This document shows positions 1-9,588 of a stretch of DNA of 64,000 bases, one piece after another; position 1 is the stretch's first letter, and each line of letters begins with the position of its first letter. The DNA is from Actomonas aquatica. GTDB lineage: Bacteria; Verrucomicrobiota; Verrucomicrobiia; Opitutales; Opitutaceae. The notes below the pieces were generated by a model, which made no database searches, had not been told where the DNA came from, and saw nothing but the letters and a program-made list of their open reading frames with translations. Location: contig NZ_CP139781.1 in the NCBI RefSeq assembly GCF_019679435.2, positions 3,472,001 to 3,536,000 on the forward strand, in the 5' to 3' direction. The position numbers and the translations under genes are program-made.

Positions 1-266
1 GAATAACACAGCCAGAACCGACCGTCGGCATGCGTGATCGCCGGGGCCCACACGCCACCCGAATCGGGGGTGCCACGCAGGTCGAGCTGACTCCGCCGCG
101 TGAGCGCATAACCGATCGGTTGCCAGTTTGCGAGATCACGCGAGTGAAAGAGCCGCACCCCCGGCCACCATTCAAAGGTCGAGGTCGCGAGGTAATAGTC
201 CTCGCCGACCCGGCAAATGCACGGATCCGGATGAAAACCCGGGAGCAATGGATTGGGCACGAGCAT
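1..266 (-). CDS. GH43 beta-xylosidase, N-terminal part (runs off the left edge)
   Basis: The minus strand from an ATG at 266 encodes [20 protein letters not shown] and then continues through [39 protein letters not shown] and DGRFWLCY to the window edge. [10 protein letters not shown] is the classic start of GH43 five-bladed propeller enzymes, and its second Asp is the usual catalytic base. The STFEWWPG and SQLDLRG...GGVWAP motifs match the XynB-like beta-xylosidase branch. There is no signal peptide, so a cytoplasmic enzyme that cuts imported xylo-oligosaccharides is likely. The start lies 5 bases after the stop of the upstream sugar symporter gene, so the two form an operon. The gene is cut by the window, not truncated. 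Confidence 0.9.
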   Translation of the reverse strand, partial: MLVPNPLLPGFHPDPCICRVGEDYYLATSTFEWWPGVRLFHSRDLANWQPIGYALTRRSQLDLRGTPDSGGVWAPAITHADGRFWLCY

Positions 267-271
267 GGCGG

Positions 272-1648
272 TCAGGCGGTGCGACGGGCGGCGAGATCGG
301 ATTCGATCTCCCGCATCCGGTCCTCGGTGAGGGGATAGAACAAGAGAGCCACCGCCGTGAGCAGCGCGAAGGCCGCCGGCAGCAGGGAAAACAACAAAGT
401 GATGCCATGGCGTGCGCTGGCCGTCTGCTCGACGTTGGCCACAAAACCACAGGCATCGAGGAACCAACCCGCCAGCCCACCTCCGACCGCAATGCCCATC
501 TTGGTGGCGAACAGTGAAGCCGCAAAGATCAGCCCGGTGGTGCGCCGCCCGAACTTCCACTCACCGTAGTCCGCCGTGTCAGCATAGAAGGAAAAAAGCA
601 GCACGGGCGTCGCGCCGCCCAGAAAGGCCGCCATCAGGTTAAGCCCGTGCAACATCAAGCGCGCGTCACTCCAATCCAAATACATCGCCGCCAACGCCAG
701 CGCATTGCCCACGGTCAGGCCGATCATGAGTCGACGACGATCGAAACGACGGGCCAGCCCATGGCAACTCGCCGCACCGAGAATCATGCCAACCGACCCC
801 AGACTGAGAAACAGGGTCGCGGCCGATTCCGCGCCCAGACAATACTTGAAGTAGTAAACCACCGCACCATTGCGCATCGCCACGTTGGTGAGGGTGAAAA
901 GAGCGACCAGAAACAGCACCAGCCAAGGCCGGTTGCGCCACAATAGCCCCAGATCGCGTCGCCACGACACCTCCTCAGCCGCCGCCGGCGCGACCCGCTC
1001 GCGGGTGCCGGCAAAGGTCCACCAAAACAACGCGACCGAAGCGACCGCAAACAACGCCATGGTCGCACGGAAGCCCGCCGCCTCATCTCCGGCTCCGAGC
1101 CAGTCCTTCAGCGGCAGCGTGAGACTGGCGATGAGAAACCCGCCGCCAAATGCGCACACAAAGCGCACCGAAGAGAGCGCGGTCCGCACTTTGGTCGAGG
1201 GCGACATCACCCCCATGAGCGCGGAGTAGGGAATGTTAATCGCCGTATAGGCCAACATCGTCAGCGAATAGGTGATGTAAGCGTAAACCAACTTTCCAGT
1301 GTCGCTGGCCTGTGGCCCCAAAAACATTAGATAACCCAAGAGACCATAAGGTAGTGCAACCCAGAGCAGGTAGGGGCGAAAGCGACCCCAACGCGAACGC
1401 GTGCGATCGGCGAGCAACCCCATCAACGGGTCGTTGACCGCGTCAAAAATCCGTGTGACCAAAAACATCGTGCCCACGGCAGTCGCCGACAACCCGAACA
1501 CATCCGTGTAATAGTAGAGCAGAAACAGGTTGAAGGCCTGGAAGTAGAAATTCGAAGCCGTGTCGCCCAAACCATAGGCGAGCTTCTCCCGCAAACGCAG
1601 AGGCGGATGTGCGGACACAGACGGAGGGATGGGGTTGAGTGAAGACAT
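272..1648 (-). CDS. GPH-family sugar:cation symporter (MelB/XynP-like, MFS)
   Basis: A hydrophobic protein of about 458 residues with roughly twelve membrane segments. Near the N-terminus it has the glycoside-pentoside-hexuronide family signature: [15 protein letters not shown], then [14 protein letters not shown], then [27 protein letters not shown]. Such carriers bring oligosaccharides or glycosides across the inner membrane with a cation. The next gene, 5 bases downstream, is a GH43 beta-xylosidase, so a xylo-oligosaccharide is the likely cargo (inference). I chose the ATG at 1648 because the protein from there resembles family N-termini. An ATG at 1702 would add 18 Gly/Pro-rich residues. 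The gene follows the TonB receptor with a gap of about 105 bases. Confidence 0.88.
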   Translation of the reverse strand: MSSLNPIPPSVSAHPPLRLREKLAYGLGDTASNFYFQAFNLFLLYYYTDVFGLSATAVGTMFLVTRIFDAVNDPLMGLLADRTRSRWGRFRPYLLWVALPYGLLGYLMFLGPQASDTGKLVYAYITYSLTMLAYTAINIPYSALMGVMSPSTKVRTALSSVRFVCAFGGGFLIASLTLPLKDWLGAGDEAAGFRATMALFAVASVALFWWTFAGTRERVAPAAAEEVSWRRDLGLLWRNRPWLVLFLVALFTLTNVAMRNGAVVYYFKYCLGAESAATLFLSLGSVGMILGAASCHGLARRFDRRRLMIGLTVGNALALAAMYLDWSDARLMLHGLNLMAAFLGGATPVLLFSFYADTADYGEWKFGRRTTGLIFAASLFATKMGIAVGGGLAGWFLDACGFVANVEQTASARHGITLLFSLLPAAFALLTAVALLFYPLTEDRMREIESDLAARRTA

Positions 1649-1753
1649 CGGGGCGGGGTCGCCCGAGGCGACTCCCGCCGTCCGGCCGTGTCCCTGCACC
1701 ATCGTAGGGAAACGGTGAATACAGCGGGAGTCGGTGATGGCGAAGTTGGTGGC

Positions 1754-4753
1754 TCAGAACCGAAGACCGTAGGTGAGGCGCGCGTTAAGCGGCGCCGAGT
1801 AGATCAGCCCGTAAAGGTCGCGATCATCGAGCACGTTGGCGACATTGAGCTGGAGGGAGTGGCTGCGCTCGCGGCTGTCCCGCCAGTCGTAGCGCACCAT
1901 CGCATCGATGTTGTAACGCTCCGGCGTGTAGAGGACGAGCAGCTCGCCGGCACCATCCAGAATGAGCTGACCGGAGCCATGGCTCACCCCCGACATGTAT
2001 TGCCGCTTCGACTCCCAGTAAGCGCCGAGCCCCACCGTGAGGCCCTTGAGAAAGCCCTCGTCGAAGCGGTAGTTGGCCCAGAAGTCGTAGTGGTATTTGG
2101 GCGTGTCATCACCCGCGGCCTGGCCGGCGCTGGTGCGCGTCTCGGTCGCCGGGCCGAGCGTGCCGCTGCCGGGGTCGCCATACACTTCGCTGCACGGCAG
2201 TCCCAGTGTGCCCCAGGAACCGTTGTTGAAATTCCACACTGCCCAACGGTCCTCGCGGTAGGGGTATGCCATCCACTGGCCAAAGTTCAGGCGCTGCACT
2301 TCGGTGACAGCGGCATTGACCACAAACTCGAGGCTGTCCGTCGCCTTGATGAGGATCTGTGAGTCCCAACCTTCCGATTCATCGGTAAGCAACAATGCCG
2401 CCCGGTCGGACCCGTTGCCGTGGAAGGCCATGGTGTCCATGGTGGCGTTATTAACCAGGGAGTCGCCGGATTCGCCTTGATAGAGGAAGCCGGGCCAGGC
2501 TGCGCCATTGTCGGCGTCGTTGGCCGCAAAGGCCGCGTCGAGGTAGGCCGCGCCATCAGACTGGGACGCATTTACATACCAAGTCTGCGTGCCATTGCCT
2601 TGATCGGACTGGAAGATCGCGCCGGAATACACGCCGGCCTGCCAAGCCGCCCAGGCGGCCCCGGTGTCGAGCTTGTCTGAACCGCCATTGGAACCGCCCG
2701 GCGCCTGCGTCGGCGTGAAATTCGATACATTGTAAACGATGTCGCGAGTGGGATCGAAACGCGGGTTTCCCAGGGTCACGGTTGAATACCACGGGGCGCC
2801 GACGAAGCCGGTCTTGGTGATCTTGTAGCGGCTGATCGTGCCGGAAACCCGGCCTTCGAAGAAATCGAATTTGAGACCAAATTCTTCACTTTCGGCTTTG
2901 CTCGCGCCGGCGGGAGCACCGGTGTCGGGCAGCAACTGACCGGAGAAGTTGGGTTGCAGACCTTCGGACTTGAGGGCGTAGAGGGAGAGCTCCGGCGTAA
3001 CGCGGAAACTCAGGCCGGTTTGATAGGTGGTCTCTTTCTGGGTCTCACCTTCGGTCTCGGAGGTGGTCGGGGTGGCCCCGGGAGAGAGCCAGCCAGTCGT
3101 GCGATCCAACGCGTCGTTGGTATCGCGTCGCACCCCCAGCAGCACCAGCAGACGATTGTCGAGGAACTTGCCCTGGTAACTCGCGTAGAAGGCTTTGTTC
3201 TGAGCTTCCGAATACCCCTCTCCGGTTTGGAACAAGTCCTGGTCCGGACTGCCGTCTCCCTGGGTGCCGAAGCGCAGCGGCGACAGATCGTTGGGGGCCC
3301 GATAGTTGAAGGCATTGGGCACGGTGCCGAAGTTGCGCGAATCGAGCTCGTGGGTGAGGTCCGAGTAGCCCGCGAGAATGGAGTTCTCGATGCGGAACCA
3401 CTTGCTGCCCTCAAAGAGGTTCTTCTGCGCCGTCAGCTCCACTCGGAATTGATGGCGGGTGTTTTCGTTGATCGCGTTGAACCACGTGTATTGCAGGATC
3501 GAATTGGGCACGAGGCCGTCTTGGATGTTGAGGCTGCCGGCACCCCGATCGGGCGCGAGGGGACGCAGGTCGATCGTCTGCCACAGGGACGAGGGACCGA
3601 CGTTGGTGAAGAGTTGCGCCGACACGTCGCGCAGATCCGCGTCGTAGGTCGAGAAGTTGTAGCCCGCCAGCAGCGTCACGCCTTCGAGCAGGCGTTGGGT
3701 GAGCTTGACCTGAAAGTTGCTCGCCTCCGAGTTCAGGTGCGTATCCGGTCCGGTAAGACGGTAGGCCCGCGGGTCCGCGCCGGGTGGCGTGTAGAGACCA
3801 CCCTGCTCGTTTTGGTCGTTGTTGACCCCCACATCGGCCACCGAGCGCACCTGCCGGGCACCGATGCCATTCAGATCCTGTTCGCCATATTCACCGTCGA
3901 TGAGCAGCTCCGTGCCTTCGAAGGGTTTCCACAGGAAAGAGGGCGACACGAACGTGTGGTCCTCGCTGAAGTGGTCGGTATGGTCCTCCATGCTCTGCAC
4001 CGCGCCGGTGACGCGGTAGGCGAGCTGACCATCGGCGGTTAGCGGACCGGTCGCATCAAACTGCCCGCGCAGAAAGTTGTGGGAGCCAACCGAAACATCG
4101 AAGCCATAGCCCACCTCGGCCTGCGGACGCTTCACCAGATAGTTCACCACGCCGCCGAAGTTGCCGATGCCGTAAAACAGCGCCGCCGGACCCCGCACCA
4201 CTTCAACTCGCTCGATGTTCACGGCATCGGTCGAGTTCTGGCGAATGAAACCCTCGCGCAGGGCGTTGTCGGTCACGAAACCACGTAGCTTCACCTGCAC
4301 CGCGTTCGGGTTGGCGGTGGCCCCCTCGGGGTTGTTCACCCCGCCCGGCCCTTGGTAGGCATTGGCCCCGGAATTGGAGAGATCGTTCTGCGACTGGAGC
4401 ACCACACCTGCGCTGTATTTCAACGCACTGCGCAGATCGGTCGCGCCGGTGTCTTCGAGGAAGCGACGGGTGATCACCTCGATCGGCATCGGCGTGTCCT
4501 TGATCGGGGTGTTCAGACGGGTGCCGGAGACGGAGTTGGTTGCCCTATAACCCTTATCTTGGTCGGTAACGACCTCGAAGGGGTTGAGCACAATCACGTC
4601 ATCGTCCGCGGCGCTAGCGGAATCAGAATCATCCACGGCGACCTCCTGCGCGTGCAGAACGGACACCAAGACCATCAAACCGGAGCACCACAGCGTCGAA
4701 GAACGCCGCCACTGCGGACGAAACGGGAGGGGAATACGAGTCAGGGACTTCAT
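1754..4753 (-). CDS. TonB-dependent outer-membrane receptor
   Basis: A protein of about 999 residues. It has a signal peptide (basic MKSLTRIPLPFRPQWRR, a hydrophobic stretch, then VLHAQ), a short DDVIVLNPFEVVTDQDKGY leader of the kind common in Verrucomicrobiota, a plug domain (TPIKDTPMPIEVITRRFLED, RSALKYSAGV, VKLRGF, ERVEVVRGPAALFYG) and a long beta-barrel. The C-terminus is LNARLTYGLRF with the terminal aromatic residue typical of outer-membrane proteins. It should import large ligands, here probably oligosaccharides, with TonB energy. The ATG at 4753 is chosen because it places the signal peptide correctly; an upstream ATG at 4903 would add 50 atypical residues. It leads an operon with the symporter and GH43 and is divergent from the LacI gene. 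The ligand is inferred from context only. Confidence 0.93.
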   Translation of the reverse strand: MKSLTRIPLPFRPQWRRSSTLWCSGLMVLVSVLHAQEVAVDDSDSASAADDDVIVLNPFEVVTDQDKGYRATNSVSGTRLNTPIKDTPMPIEVITRRFLEDTGATDLRSALKYSAGVVLQSQNDLSNSGANAYQGPGGVNNPEGATANPNAVQVKLRGFVTDNALREGFIRQNSTDAVNIERVEVVRGPAALFYGIGNFGGVVNYLVKRPQAEVGYGFDVSVGSHNFLRGQFDATGPLTADGQLAYRVTGAVQSMEDHTDHFSEDHTFVSPSFLWKPFEGTELLIDGEYGEQDLNGIGARQVRSVADVGVNNDQNEQGGLYTPPGADPRAYRLTGPDTHLNSEASNFQVKLTQRLLEGVTLLAGYNFSTYDADLRDVSAQLFTNVGPSSLWQTIDLRPLAPDRGAGSLNIQDGLVPNSILQYTWFNAINENTRHQFRVELTAQKNLFEGSKWFRIENSILAGYSDLTHELDSRNFGTVPNAFNYRAPNDLSPLRFGTQGDGSPDQDLFQTGEGYSEAQNKAFYASYQGKFLDNRLLVLLGVRRDTNDALDRTTGWLSPGATPTTSETEGETQKETTYQTGLSFRVTPELSLYALKSEGLQPNFSGQLLPDTGAPAGASKAESEEFGLKFDFFEGRVSGTISRYKITKTGFVGAPWYSTVTLGNPRFDPTRDIVYNVSNFTPTQAPGGSNGGSDKLDTGAAWAAWQAGVYSGAIFQSDQGNGTQTWYVNASQSDGAAYLDAAFAANDADNGAAWPGFLYQGESGDSLVNNATMDTMAFHGNGSDRAALLLTDESEGWDSQILIKATDSLEFVVNAAVTEVQRLNFGQWMAYPYREDRWAVWNFNNGSWGTLGLPCSEVYGDPGSGTLGPATETRTSAGQAAGDDTPKYHYDFWANYRFDEGFLKGLTVGLGAYWESKRQYMSGVSHGSGQLILDGAGELLVLYTPERYNIDAMVRYDWRDSRERSHSLQLNVANVLDDRDLYGLIYSAPLNARLTYGLRF

Positions 4754-4908
4754 GGGAGGAATGGGGAGGGGTGAATGCGCCGGATCTTCGCGAGATGTCC
4801 TGTATCGAGCCTGAGGTCCGAAACAGGGCGTCGAATCGAAAGTCCACGCGCTGGGGGTGACGGGTAGGCCTCGGTTGAACCACTGCATTTTAGTAAATGT
4901 CAACGATT

Positions 4909-4918
4909 ATGTGCGCAG
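4909..4918. promoter_or_regulatory. possible third LacI-type half-match in the divergent region
   Basis: The sequence around 4910-4917 (TGTGCGCA, in the context TTATGTGCGCAG) resembles the two TGTGCACA palindromes at 5024 and 5045. It lies on the TonB-receptor side, about 155 bases before that gene's start. It could let the LacI protein act on the receptor operon. One base differs from the core, so this is weak. Confidence 0.3.
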
Positions 4919-5022
4919 TTTTTATGCTGCCTTGTAACCATATTTTAAAAAGCCTTGAACCTCTTTTTTTACCTGTCTTTCAGTGTGTTACGTAGTTTTT
5001 CTCAAAAAACTGGATATGCCAA

Positions 5023-5053
5023 TTGTGCACAATAATCCTGTTTATGTGCACAA
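5023..5053. promoter_or_regulatory. paired palindromic operators upstream of lacI
   Basis: Two copies of the 8-base palindrome TGTGCACA lie at 5024-5031 and 5045-5052. The first sits inside a perfect 10-base palindrome, TTGTGCACAA (5023-5032). Their centres are 21 bases apart, two helical turns, so both would face the same side of the DNA. They lie 46-75 bases before the LacI start, in the divergent region shared with the TonB receptor. This fits autoregulation and control of the uptake operon by the LacI protein, which is inference. Confidence 0.5.
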
Positions 5054-5097
5054 GTTTTTTCTTGAATTTTTGTTCCAAATTGATCGGCATCACCACC

Positions 5098-6168
5098 ATG
5101 GCTTCGATCAACCAAGAGGCATTGGCTCAGGCGCTGAACCTCTCCCGCACGACCGTCTCGCGCAGTTTGTCCAACCACCCCGCCATCTCCGCCGAAACAC
5201 GGGAACGCGTGCAGGCCAAGGCCGAGGAAATGGGCTATCGGACCTCCACCGGCGGACCCATTCGCCGCCGTCGCTCGAATAAACCACTGAACATCGGCGT
5301 CTTGATCGGCATGCCTCGCAACAACCTGGGCATGGCCACCTTTCCCGCCGTGCTGCAAGGGATCCGCGAACGCGCCGCCGTCGACCAAATCACCGTCGAT
5401 GTGGTTTCACAGGATCCGGAAACCTTCCAACCCAACAGCGGCCACCAGCCGCTGTTTCGCCACATTCGCAGCGGAGACTGGCGCGGACTCATTCTCATCT
5501 ACCCGTTCGCGCCCGACGCCGTCGAAACCCTCGCCCGCAAGATCTCCACGGTGTCGGTCCTCACCGAATACGACCACCTGCCCGTCGACACCGTCGACAC
5601 CGACCATTCCGACATCATCAACCTCATCGGCCGCCTCGCCCGCCGGGGACACCGTCGCATCGGTTTCATCACGTGGGACTACACCGTGTGCGGTCGCTGG
5701 GCGTCGCGCCGCTTCGCCGCCTACGCCGAGGGCATCTTCCAATACGGTCTGGAGTTCAACCCGGCCTGGACTGCCAACGTGCACACCGACCGGGAGCGAC
5801 TGACCACCGCCGAAGCTGTGGCCGATTTCGCCGCCCACCAAACCCGCGAAGCCGGCGTGACCGCGTGGGCGTGTGCCGCCGACCACCAAGCCTACCAACT
5901 CATCAGTGACCTGCACGCGCGCGGCCTCGAAGTCCCACGCGATTGCTCGGTCACCGGTTTTGATGGCATCGAGCCTCCTCCCGGCCTGCCTCAACTCACC
6001 ACCCTGCGTGTCGCCCATGCCGATGTCGGCGGGTCCGCCGCCGCCCGCCTGCTCAATCGCGTGCTCCACCCCACCGCCCCGCGTCGCAAGATTCTCGTCG
6101 AAACCAGTCTGGTGGTCGGCACCACCGTGGCCGCCCCGCCTGCTCGCGCCGCCTCCCCTGCCCCATGA
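5098..6168 (+). CDS. LacI-family transcriptional regulator
   Basis: A protein of about 356 residues. The N-terminal helix-turn-helix (NQEALAQALNLSRTTVSRSL, then SNHPAISAETRERVQAKAEEMGY) is followed by a periplasmic-binding-protein-like effector domain with RRGHRRIGFITWD, FAAYAEGI and a C-terminal CSVTGFDG..PP...LTTLR segment. The ATG at 5098 is chosen because it starts just before the HTH; an in-frame start at 5023 lies on top of the palindromic operators. The gene is divergent from the TonB receptor/symporter/GH43 operon and is probably its sugar-responsive repressor. Its TGA overlaps the ATG of the next gene (ATGA at 6165), suggesting translational coupling to the GH26-like gene. Confidence 0.92.
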   Translation: MASINQEALAQALNLSRTTVSRSLSNHPAISAETRERVQAKAEEMGYRTSTGGPIRRRRSNKPLNIGVLIGMPRNNLGMATFPAVLQGIRERAAVDQITVDVVSQDPETFQPNSGHQPLFRHIRSGDWRGLILIYPFAPDAVETLARKISTVSVLTEYDHLPVDTVDTDHSDIINLIGRLARRGHRRIGFITWDYTVCGRWASRRFAAYAEGIFQYGLEFNPAWTANVHTDRERLTTAEAVADFAAHQTREAGVTAWACAADHQAYQLISDLHARGLEVPRDCSVTGFDGIEPPPGLPQLTTLRVAHADVGGSAAARLLNRVLHPTAPRRKILVETSLVVGTTVAAPPARAASPAP

Positions 6169-7231
6169 TTCCGTCCCCTCCCCGCCCCCGCCGCCTCAGT
6201 CGGCACCTCCGCCTGCTTCCCTTGCTCGTCTTTTTGGCCCACGCCGAATCCTCCCCCGCCCCCACCACACCCGCCTATGCGCCTCGTGTGGAATTTGGTG
6301 CCCGCCTGGAACCCCACGGCACAATCCTTCACGGTGCCGGTCAGGACCCCGGCGCCGGATTCACTCCGTCCGGGTTTATTGAATACGCCGAAGCCATCGG
6401 TCCCGAACGTGCCCCCGCATTGTTCATGACCTACATCGGCCTCGGTCAAACCGCCGCCGAGATTCGTGCATGGGGTCGCGACCTACGCCAAAAACTCGCC
6501 GCGGTGGGTGGTCTCGACCTGCGCCCCCAAATCGGCCTCGCCCTCACCTCCGGCCGGGAAGGAGGCACTGGCATCGACGACGAGGTGGCCGCCGGCCACC
6601 ATGATGATCGCATCGCCGCGTTTGTCGCCGCCCTTGCCGCCCTTGATCGGCCCGCCTACGTGCGAATCGGATATGAATGTGAAGGCAGCTGGAACGGCTA
6701 TCGCCCCGACACCTACCGCACCGCATTCGTCCGCATCACCTCCGCCATCCGCCACGTCGAACTCCCCGTGGCAACCGTGTGGTGCGTAGCCGGCGGCTCC
6801 TCCGGCGCCACCACCATCGACGATCTTCTGCCCTACTACCCCGGCGACGACTGGGTCGACTGGTGGAGCATCGACCTTTTTCCGCCGGTGAAATCGACGC
6901 GCCCCTCACAGCCGCTTTCTGCACCGCGGCCGGTGCCCGCCAAAAGCCCGTGATGATCGGCGAGGCCACCCCGCGCTACATCGGCGTGACCGACGGCGAG
7001 AGCGATTGGGCGGCATGGTTCGCACCCTACTTCGCCCTCCTCCATCGCCAGCCCGAAATTAAAGCCAGCAGCTACATCAACTGGGACTGGTCCCACTGGT
7101 CCCAAACACTTGGATTCGACTGGCATGATTGGGGCGATGCCCGGGTGCAAAAAAACCCACTCATCCTCGAGCGCATGCGCGCGGAAATGAGCTCCCCGCT
7201 TTACCAGCACGGCACCTCAGCCGCGCCTTAA
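6165..7231 (+). pseudogene. GH26-like secreted glycoside hydrolase, split by a -1 frameshift
   Basis: The first frame (6165-6953) encodes a signal peptide (RRLSRHLRLLPLLVFLAHAES) and a TIM-barrel enzyme with YVRIGYECEGSWNGY, which holds a candidate acid/base Glu. It goes off track after DWVDWWSIDLF. The match resumes in the -1 frame as SAGEIDAPLTAAF, PVMIGEATPRYIG (candidate nucleophile Glu) and SYINWDWSHW, ending at 7231. The break falls at the five-T run 6877-6881, so the cause may be a lost T, a sequencing error or slippage. The fold and order of Glu residues recall clan GH-A enzymes such as GH26; the family assignment is tentative. The start overlaps the lacI stop by four bases. Confidence 0.62.
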
Positions 7232-7271
7232 GCTTTGAAGCCAGCTCCTGGACCAACACGATGGAGAGACC

Positions 7272-8090
7272 GTGAACCTCCGACCGCTCTCCACCATCGC
7301 CGTCGAAGTCATCGCCGCGCTGCTCAACCGCGGCTTCGCCGACTACCTCGTCCCGCTACGCTTCGACGCCGCCGCAGTGCAGGCAATGGAGCGACAGGAC
7401 CAGGTCGACCTCGACGCCAGTTGGTTGCTGCACGACGGACGCGAACACCTCGGCGTTCTGCTGATCGCGCGCCGCGGTTTTCACAGCCGCGTTGCCGGCA
7501 TGTGCCTGGTGCCTGAGGCCCGCGGACGCGGACTCGGCCGCCACCTGCTCGACACCGCCATCCACTCCGCTCGCGAGCGCGGCGACACCCACCTCCATCT
7601 TGAGGTCATCGACCAAAACAAAACCGCCCTGCGCCTCTACCAACGCAGCGGTTTTAAACGCGTGCGCCAACTCCTCGGCTACAGCGCCGCGCCCGTCGAC
7701 GCCACGGCACCAGAAGCCGATGACATCTCCGTCCATCCCCTCACCACCTACATCGAAACCGCCCGCCAACATGAGTGGAGCAACCTGCCTTGGCAGATCA
7801 GCGCCCCTACACTCGCCGCCCTCGACGTCAACCAACACACCACCCTCCGCGTCGGTTCATTGCTGGCGCTCGTGCGCAACCTACCAAACCAAATCAAAAT
7901 CCTCCGCGCCCTGCTTCCCCTGAACACATCGGAACCATCCGCCGCCGATCTCCGCGCCCTGCGCGATCGTCACCCCGCAGCCACCTGGCGCGCCCCCGCG
8001 CTCTTCCCAGTCGAGTGGCAACCCGCCTTCACCGCCGCCGGCCTCACCCCCGACGACCTCACCCAATCCCAGCTCACCCTGGAACTGTAG
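7272..8090 (+). CDS. GNAT-family N-acetyltransferase
   Basis: A protein of 272 residues starting at GTG 7272, with a GGAGAG sequence just upstream acting as a likely ribosome site. Residues 1-150 form a GNAT domain: the acetyl-CoA binding motif is VAGMCLVPEARGRGLGRHLL (V..eaRGrGlG) and the C-terminal part is HLEVIDQNKTALRLYQRSGF. The remaining roughly 120 residues have no recognised domain. It should acetylate an amine on a small molecule or protein; the substrate cannot be told. It lies about 40 bases after the GH26-like gene on the same strand. Its TAG stop is directly followed by a GTAG-headed hairpin repeat. Confidence 0.85.
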   Translation: MNLRPLSTIAVEVIAALLNRGFADYLVPLRFDAAAVQAMERQDQVDLDASWLLHDGREHLGVLLIARRGFHSRVAGMCLVPEARGRGLGRHLLDTAIHSARERGDTHLHLEVIDQNKTALRLYQRSGFKRVRQLLGYSAAPVDATAPEADDISVHPLTTYIETARQHEWSNLPWQISAPTLAALDVNQHTTLRVGSLLALVRNLPNQIKILRALLPLNTSEPSAADLRALRDRHPAATWRAPALFPVEWQPAFTAAGLTPDDLTQSQLTLEL

Positions 8091-8254
8091 GTAGGGACGG
8101 ACCGCCGGGCCGTCCGCCCCCCCCCTAGCCGCGCTTGAGCAAAGCGAAAGCGTGGCCCGCCCTGCCCCTCGGCTCTCCCCAGCAAACCGCGGCACGGCGC
8201 CAGCGCCGGCCCTACACCCGGCCACCGCACCGGGCTCAACGAGCCCGGCTACAG
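8091..8254. repeat. cluster of three GTAG-type hairpin repeats
   Basis: The gene-free stretch 8091-8345 holds a GTAG-headed hairpin at 8091-8115 (GGACGG...CCGTCC), a copy of the GCGCTTGAGCAAAGCG repeat at 8125-8156, also found at 22695 and 22749, and the palindrome CCGGGCTCAACGAGCCCGG at 8230-8248 followed by CTACAG. The last is the same family as 19892 and 19942. The segment ends with CTCTGTG/GTGTCAAAAAA, a diverged right arm of the composite repeat seen in the 48-57 kb region. Confidence 0.7.
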
Positions 8255-8345
8255 CCCCCTGCCTTTTCCTCTGTGACCTCTGTGCCCCCCCTCCGCGCCC
8301 TCTGTGTCAAAAAACCTCCTGCCCCTCAGCCGCCACCCGGCCGAC

Positions 8346-9164
8346 TCACTCCGCGTCCGGAAAATGCGCGTCAAAAAACGTCTTCGCCGCGCGCACAAAT
8401 TCCGTCGGGTCGGCATGAAACTCCGCACTATCGGTTTCGATCGCGAGCACGCCCGACCAATCCGTCTCTTTGATCGCGGCGAAAAGACCGGCATAGTTCG
8501 CATTGCCGAGTCCGATAAACGTATCCAGTGGACGGTTACGCGCGTCCTGCATATCGAGGCGCTTGTCCTTCAGGTGCATGTCATAAACGCGATCGCCGTA
8601 GTTGCGAAACACCTCCTCGGCATCGAAGCCCGCCGCCGTCACCCAGCCGATATCCATGCACACGCCGATGCGGTGATCGCGCTCGGCCAACACGTGTTTC
8701 ACCGTCGCCGGATTCCCGTAAACCGTGCCCGTGCCGTGGTTGTGCACCGCCAGCTTGATGTCGTATTCCCGCACCAACTCCTCGAGCACATCCCACTGCG
8801 CCGGTTCGCGTGGCTCGACCACGATGACTTTCATGCCGAAGAGCTTGGCCAGCTCGAACAGCTGACGGTTCTCCTCCTTGTCCATCGAGGTGCCGCTCAC
8901 CCCGATCGAATACGCCGTCACGCCGTGCTCCTCCAAAAACGCCTTCTGCTCGAGCAACTTCTCTCGCGGTGCCGCCGGATCCAAATGCGCCCGGAACAGC
9001 TCCAACTGCGTGATCCCGTGCTCCGCCGCAAAAACGACCGCCTCCTCAAAACTCATGTGCCGACACGTCCACGTCTGCAGCCCCAACTTGGGCCCGGCAA
9101 CGGACGACAACGACACGGCCACAAAGGCCACCACAGCAAACAAACGACGGCATGGGATAATCAT
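8346..9164 (-). CDS. secreted sugar phosphate isomerase/epimerase-like TIM-barrel protein
   Basis: A protein of 272 residues. It has an N-terminal signal peptide (RRLFAVVAFVAVSLSSVAG) followed by an AP-endonuclease-2/xylose-isomerase-like barrel: LGLQTWTCRHMSFEEAV, ITQLELFRAHLDP, IKLAVHNHG, GVCMDIGW, YDMHLKD and GVLAIETDS. The HNHG, D-I-G, H-L-K-D and E-T residues sit where this superfamily binds its metal. Such exported proteins are frequent in Verrucomicrobiota and Planctomycetota and probably act on sugar derivatives, but the reaction is unknown. It is convergent with the acetyltransferase gene and separated from it by the repeat cluster at 8091-8345. Confidence 0.82.
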   Translation of the reverse strand: MIIPCRRLFAVVAFVAVSLSSVAGPKLGLQTWTCRHMSFEEAVVFAAEHGITQLELFRAHLDPAAPREKLLEQKAFLEEHGVTAYSIGVSGTSMDKEENRQLFELAKLFGMKVIVVEPREPAQWDVLEELVREYDIKLAVHNHGTGTVYGNPATVKHVLAERDHRIGVCMDIGWVTAAGFDAEEVFRNYGDRVYDMHLKDKRLDMQDARNRPLDTFIGLGNANYAGLFAAIKETDWSGVLAIETDSAEFHADPTEFVRAAKTFFDAHFPDAE

Positions 9165-9588
9165 GCCCCCACCGTGCTACCCCGACCCCACCCGCGCGAG
9201 CCCGATAATCGTCAACCTTGGCACCTGCCTGCCCTTTCAAAGTCCAGAGATCGATGGAACGCCCACCCGGTTCGCATCACCCGAGCAGGAGGCCATCAAC
9301 CCGCGAAGGCCAGTTATCGCAGGACAAGGCACCACCACTCCGCCCGTTCAGCTTCAGAGGGTCAAGCCACCACGGCCAGCAATCGCCCAACTTAAGATTG
9401 GAAGGTGGACGTCGACCTCCGGGCGACGTTTTCGTCGGATCGGCGCCACACCGCACCCGCACGGCGTCCTTCAACTAACCTCGGAGAGCCTCTTATCTGA
9501 CATCTTCCAGACGCCTGACCGCATTTCGATTTGAGATGACGCGTTTCCATTTAGCATCCCACGACCGTTGCACTTCATCGTAAACCGA
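9165..9588. other. gene-free stretch with no recognised element
   Basis: About 420 bases between the isomerase-like gene and the small secreted protein. I see no convincing gene: short open frames on both strands lack family features. GC content falls along this stretch and marks the edge of the AT-rich island that follows. No REP-type hairpin was found. Confidence 0.4.

Noticed and set aside
6877..6881. Programmed -1 frameshift signal in the GH26-like gene
   Set aside because: The CCTTTTTCC context is not a canonical X-XXY-YYZ heptamer and no downstream pseudoknot is evident; kept only as one option.
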